From Agilicoccus flavus (GTDB lineage Bacteria > Actinomycetota > Actinomycetes > Actinomycetales > Dermatophilaceae): a stretch of DNA of 64,000 bases. The notes beneath the pieces are model-generated. The model ran no database searches, had not been told where the DNA came from, and worked only from the letters and a program-made list of their open reading frames with translations. Position numbers and translations under genes: made by a program. The DNA is taken from contig NZ_JACYXE010000004.1 of NCBI RefSeq assembly GCF_014857905.1, forward strand, positions 186,001 to 250,000. The letters are read 5' to 3'. The stretch's first letter is position 1, and each line of letters begins with the position of its first letter. Positions 62,688 through 64,000 of the stretch are shown piece by piece.

Positions 62688-62975
62688 ATGTCCTCCACCG
62701 CACCCGGGACGAAGACCGGCCGGCGACACACGGCCGGCGCCTTCGACGTCCGCAACTTCATCGGCATGCTCCTCGGCCTCTACGGCATCATCCTCACGCT
62801 GTACTCGTTCCTCGGGGGAGGTGCGGAGGACAAGACCGGCGGCGTCAACGCCAACCTGTGGACCGGGCTCGCGCTCCTGCTCGTCGGGGCGGGCTTCATG
62901 GCCTGGGCGAGGCTGCGTCCCATCGTCATCCCCGACGAGATCCCCCACGACGACGGCCGGCCCGCTCACCACTGA
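62688..62975 (+). CDS. Small membrane protein, probable partner of the SSS symporter
   Basis: 95 residues with two membrane segments ('NFIGMLLGLYGIILTLYSFLGG' and 'LWTGLALLLVGAGFMAWARLRP') and a conserved-looking tail 'RPIVIPDEIPHDDGRPAHH'. AAGGAG lies twelve bases before the ATG, overlapping the stop region of the symporter gene. Similar small proteins follow SSS genes in other actinobacteria by memory, but none has a known function. Likely an accessory subunit. Confidence 0.78.
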   Translation: MSSTAPGTKTGRRHTAGAFDVRNFIGMLLGLYGIILTLYSFLGGGAEDKTGGVNANLWTGLALLLVGAGFMAWARLRPIVIPDEIPHDDGRPAHH

Positions 62976-62994
62976 GCCCCGACCACGGGCGGCC

Positions 62995-63387
62995 TCAGCG
63001 CCGCAACAGGGCCCGGACGGCGGCCCCGACAATCGCGTCGGGGCCGCCGTCGCGTCCGGCCCCGTCGGAGGCGAGGGGAGCGGCGGTGTCCGTCGGGGGT
63101 GAGGCCTCGGGACGATCGGTCGCGAGGTAGCGGACCGCGCCGGCGAGGACCGCGCGCTCGCCGGGACCGTAGTGGGCCCAGCCGAGCAGGAGAGCCTCGA
63201 GGTCACCCGTGCCGTCGGCGCCCGCGACGCTGCGCCTCCGTGCCACCTGGTAGTCCTCGAGGAGGCTCTGGACGTCGACCTGGTCGAGGTCCAGACACAG
63301 CGGCCGCAGGGCCGGCCAGAGGGGGCCGAGTTCGCGGCGGAACCGCCGCAGCGGGGTGGGTTCGCCGCGGGTCGCGGACTCGTCCAT
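62995..63387 (-). CDS. Hypothetical protein
   Basis: 130 residues, not recognised. Seen: an alpha-helical middle ('RRFRRELGPLWPALRPLCLDLDQVDVQSLLEDYQVARRRSV') and 'LLLGWAHYGPGERAVLAGAVRYLATDRP', then a Pro/Ala/Asp linker and a basic end. One cysteine. No membrane segment. GGAGG lies five bases before ATG 63387; another ATG sits directly before it at 63390. Convergent with the SSS partner gene, divergent from dapB. Confidence 0.6.
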   Translation of the reverse strand: MDESATRGEPTPLRRFRRELGPLWPALRPLCLDLDQVDVQSLLEDYQVARRRSVAGADGTGDLEALLLGWAHYGPGERAVLAGAVRYLATDRPEASPPTDTAAPLASDGAGRDGGPDAIVGAAVRALLRR

Positions 63388-63551
63388 CATCGCCTCCGTG
63401 GGTGCGTCCCGACGGGCGACGCCGGCCGCGTCGCCCCGAACCGTGACACCTCGACGACGATCGAACCCCCGCGGCGGGTTCCCCGACGATCGGTCCGGGG
63501 CGAGGGCGACGACGCCGCGTCGGTGCCCCGGGCGGTCACTGGGCGACTCCC

Positions 63552-63557
63552 TAGAGT
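63552..63557 (+). promoter_or_regulatory. -10 box TAGAGT, leaderless start of dapB
   Basis: TAGAGT, six bases, then GTG at 63564. Confidence 0.6.
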
Positions 63558-63563
63558 GGTGGC

Positions 63564-64000
63564 GTGACCGACTCCAGCACCTCCTCCGCCACGCTCGACC
63601 CGGCGCCGCCCGCGCCCGCTCCCACTCCCGGCGCCGACGCGAGCACGTGGTCCTCCTCCGATCAGGCCTCGCGAGCTCCGCTGCGGGTGGCCGTCATCGG
63701 TGCCGGAGGGCGTATGGGCTCGGCGGCCTGCGCGGCCGTCGAGGCAGCCGACGATCTCGAGCTCGTGGCGGCGATCCGCCGCGGCGACGAGCTGGGCGAC
63801 CTCGGCGACGCGGACGTCGCGGTCGAACTGTCGGTGCCGGACGCCGCCCCCGGCCACGTGCGGCACTGCGTCGAGCGGGGGGTGCACGCGGTCGTCGGGA
63901 CCACCGGCTGGGACGACGAGCGGCTCGCCGACCTGCGCGGGCTCCTGGAGGAGCACCCCGGCGTCGGTGTCGTCATCGCCCCCAACTTCGCCGTCGGGGC
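63564..64000 (+). CDS. dapB: 4-hydroxy-tetrahydrodipicolinate reductase, 3' part cut by window edge
   Basis: The visible 145 residues are the N-terminal half of DapB, which makes tetrahydrodipicolinate for lysine and peptidoglycan synthesis. Seen: a Pro/Ser/Ala-rich N-terminal extension of about 45 residues, then the Rossmann start 'LRVAVIGAGGRMGSAACAAVEAADDLELVAAI' with GxGGRMG, 'DVAVELSVPDAA', and 'VHAVVGTTGWDDERLADL', then 'VVIAPNFAVG'. The extension is unlike most DapB proteins; the -10 box places the GTG at its first residue, so it is probably translated. In many actinobacteria an M16 peptidase lies between pnp and dapB; here it is missing. Confidence 0.9.
   Translation, partial: MTDSSTSSATLDPAPPAPAPTPGADASTWSSSDQASRAPLRVAVIGAGGRMGSAACAAVEAADDLELVAAIRRGDELGDLGDADVAVELSVPDAAPGHVRHCVERGVHAVVGTTGWDDERLADLRGLLEEHPGVGVVIAPNFAVG

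Overview
The window is a stretch of chromosome from a very GC-rich actinobacterium, most likely in or near the order Micrococcales. The evidence for this is: nearly every codon ends in G or C; two adjacent clpP genes precede clpX; there is a DsbA-like protein of the mycothiol-dependent Rv2466c type and a group II truncated haemoglobin; ileS carries a T-box leader of the short actinobacterial type; and many genes have a TAnnnT -10 box only 6 to 8 bases before the start codon, the pattern of leaderless transcripts. I cannot name the genus. I see no rRNA, prophage, insertion sequence or CRISPR array. This is mostly core genome with transporter and catabolic genes between.

Region by region. 1-7.3 kb: a mixed set of single genes (cut GNAT acetyltransferase, rhodanese, two alpha/beta hydrolases, a phytoene-dehydrogenase-like FAD enzyme, a formate/nitrite channel, a phosphopantetheinyl transferase, an HEAGH protein and a small unknown). 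7.4-15.2 kb: a tandem pair of membrane GTPases, ettA, then two divergent acyl-CoA thioesterases and an unknown protein with an in-frame repeat. 15.2-24.4 kb: transporters and alpha-glucan metabolism (alpha-glucosidase, malQ), truncated haemoglobin and an MscS channel.

24.4-34.5 kb: pepN, the Rv2466c-like protein, rpiB, two divergent tRNA genes (Gly, Pro), tig, clpP1, clpP2 and clpX, followed by an unknown protein with a cysteine-peptidase-like motif. 34.5-49 kb: valS, a sodium/amino-acid symporter with a stress protein, doxX, T-box and ileS, GNAT, folC, a DUF4233 membrane protein, a 5'-3' exonuclease, an MFS transporter and ndk. From memory, the order glucosidase, glbO, pepN, Rv2466c-like, rpiB, tig, clpP1P2, clpX, valS, folC, DUF4233, ndk matches the Rv2471 to Rv2445c segment of Mycobacterium tuberculosis, with local insertions and inversions here.

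49-57.5 kb: a cupin (JmjC-like) oxygenase, an XRE-cupin regulator divergent from the amino-acid exporter azlCD with several GTTCG inverted repeats between them, and a lactate-use operon (lctP-lutA-lutB-lutC). 57.8-64 kb: rpsO, pnp, a sodium:solute symporter with a small membrane partner, an unknown protein, and the start of dapB.

How the genes work together: tig, ClpP1P2 and ClpX form a protein folding and degradation module; LctP with LutABC takes up and oxidises L-lactate; the glucosidase and MalQ handle alpha-glucans; rpsO and pnp are neighbours as in many bacteria. All functional calls come from reading translated sequences against remembered family motifs. No search was run.
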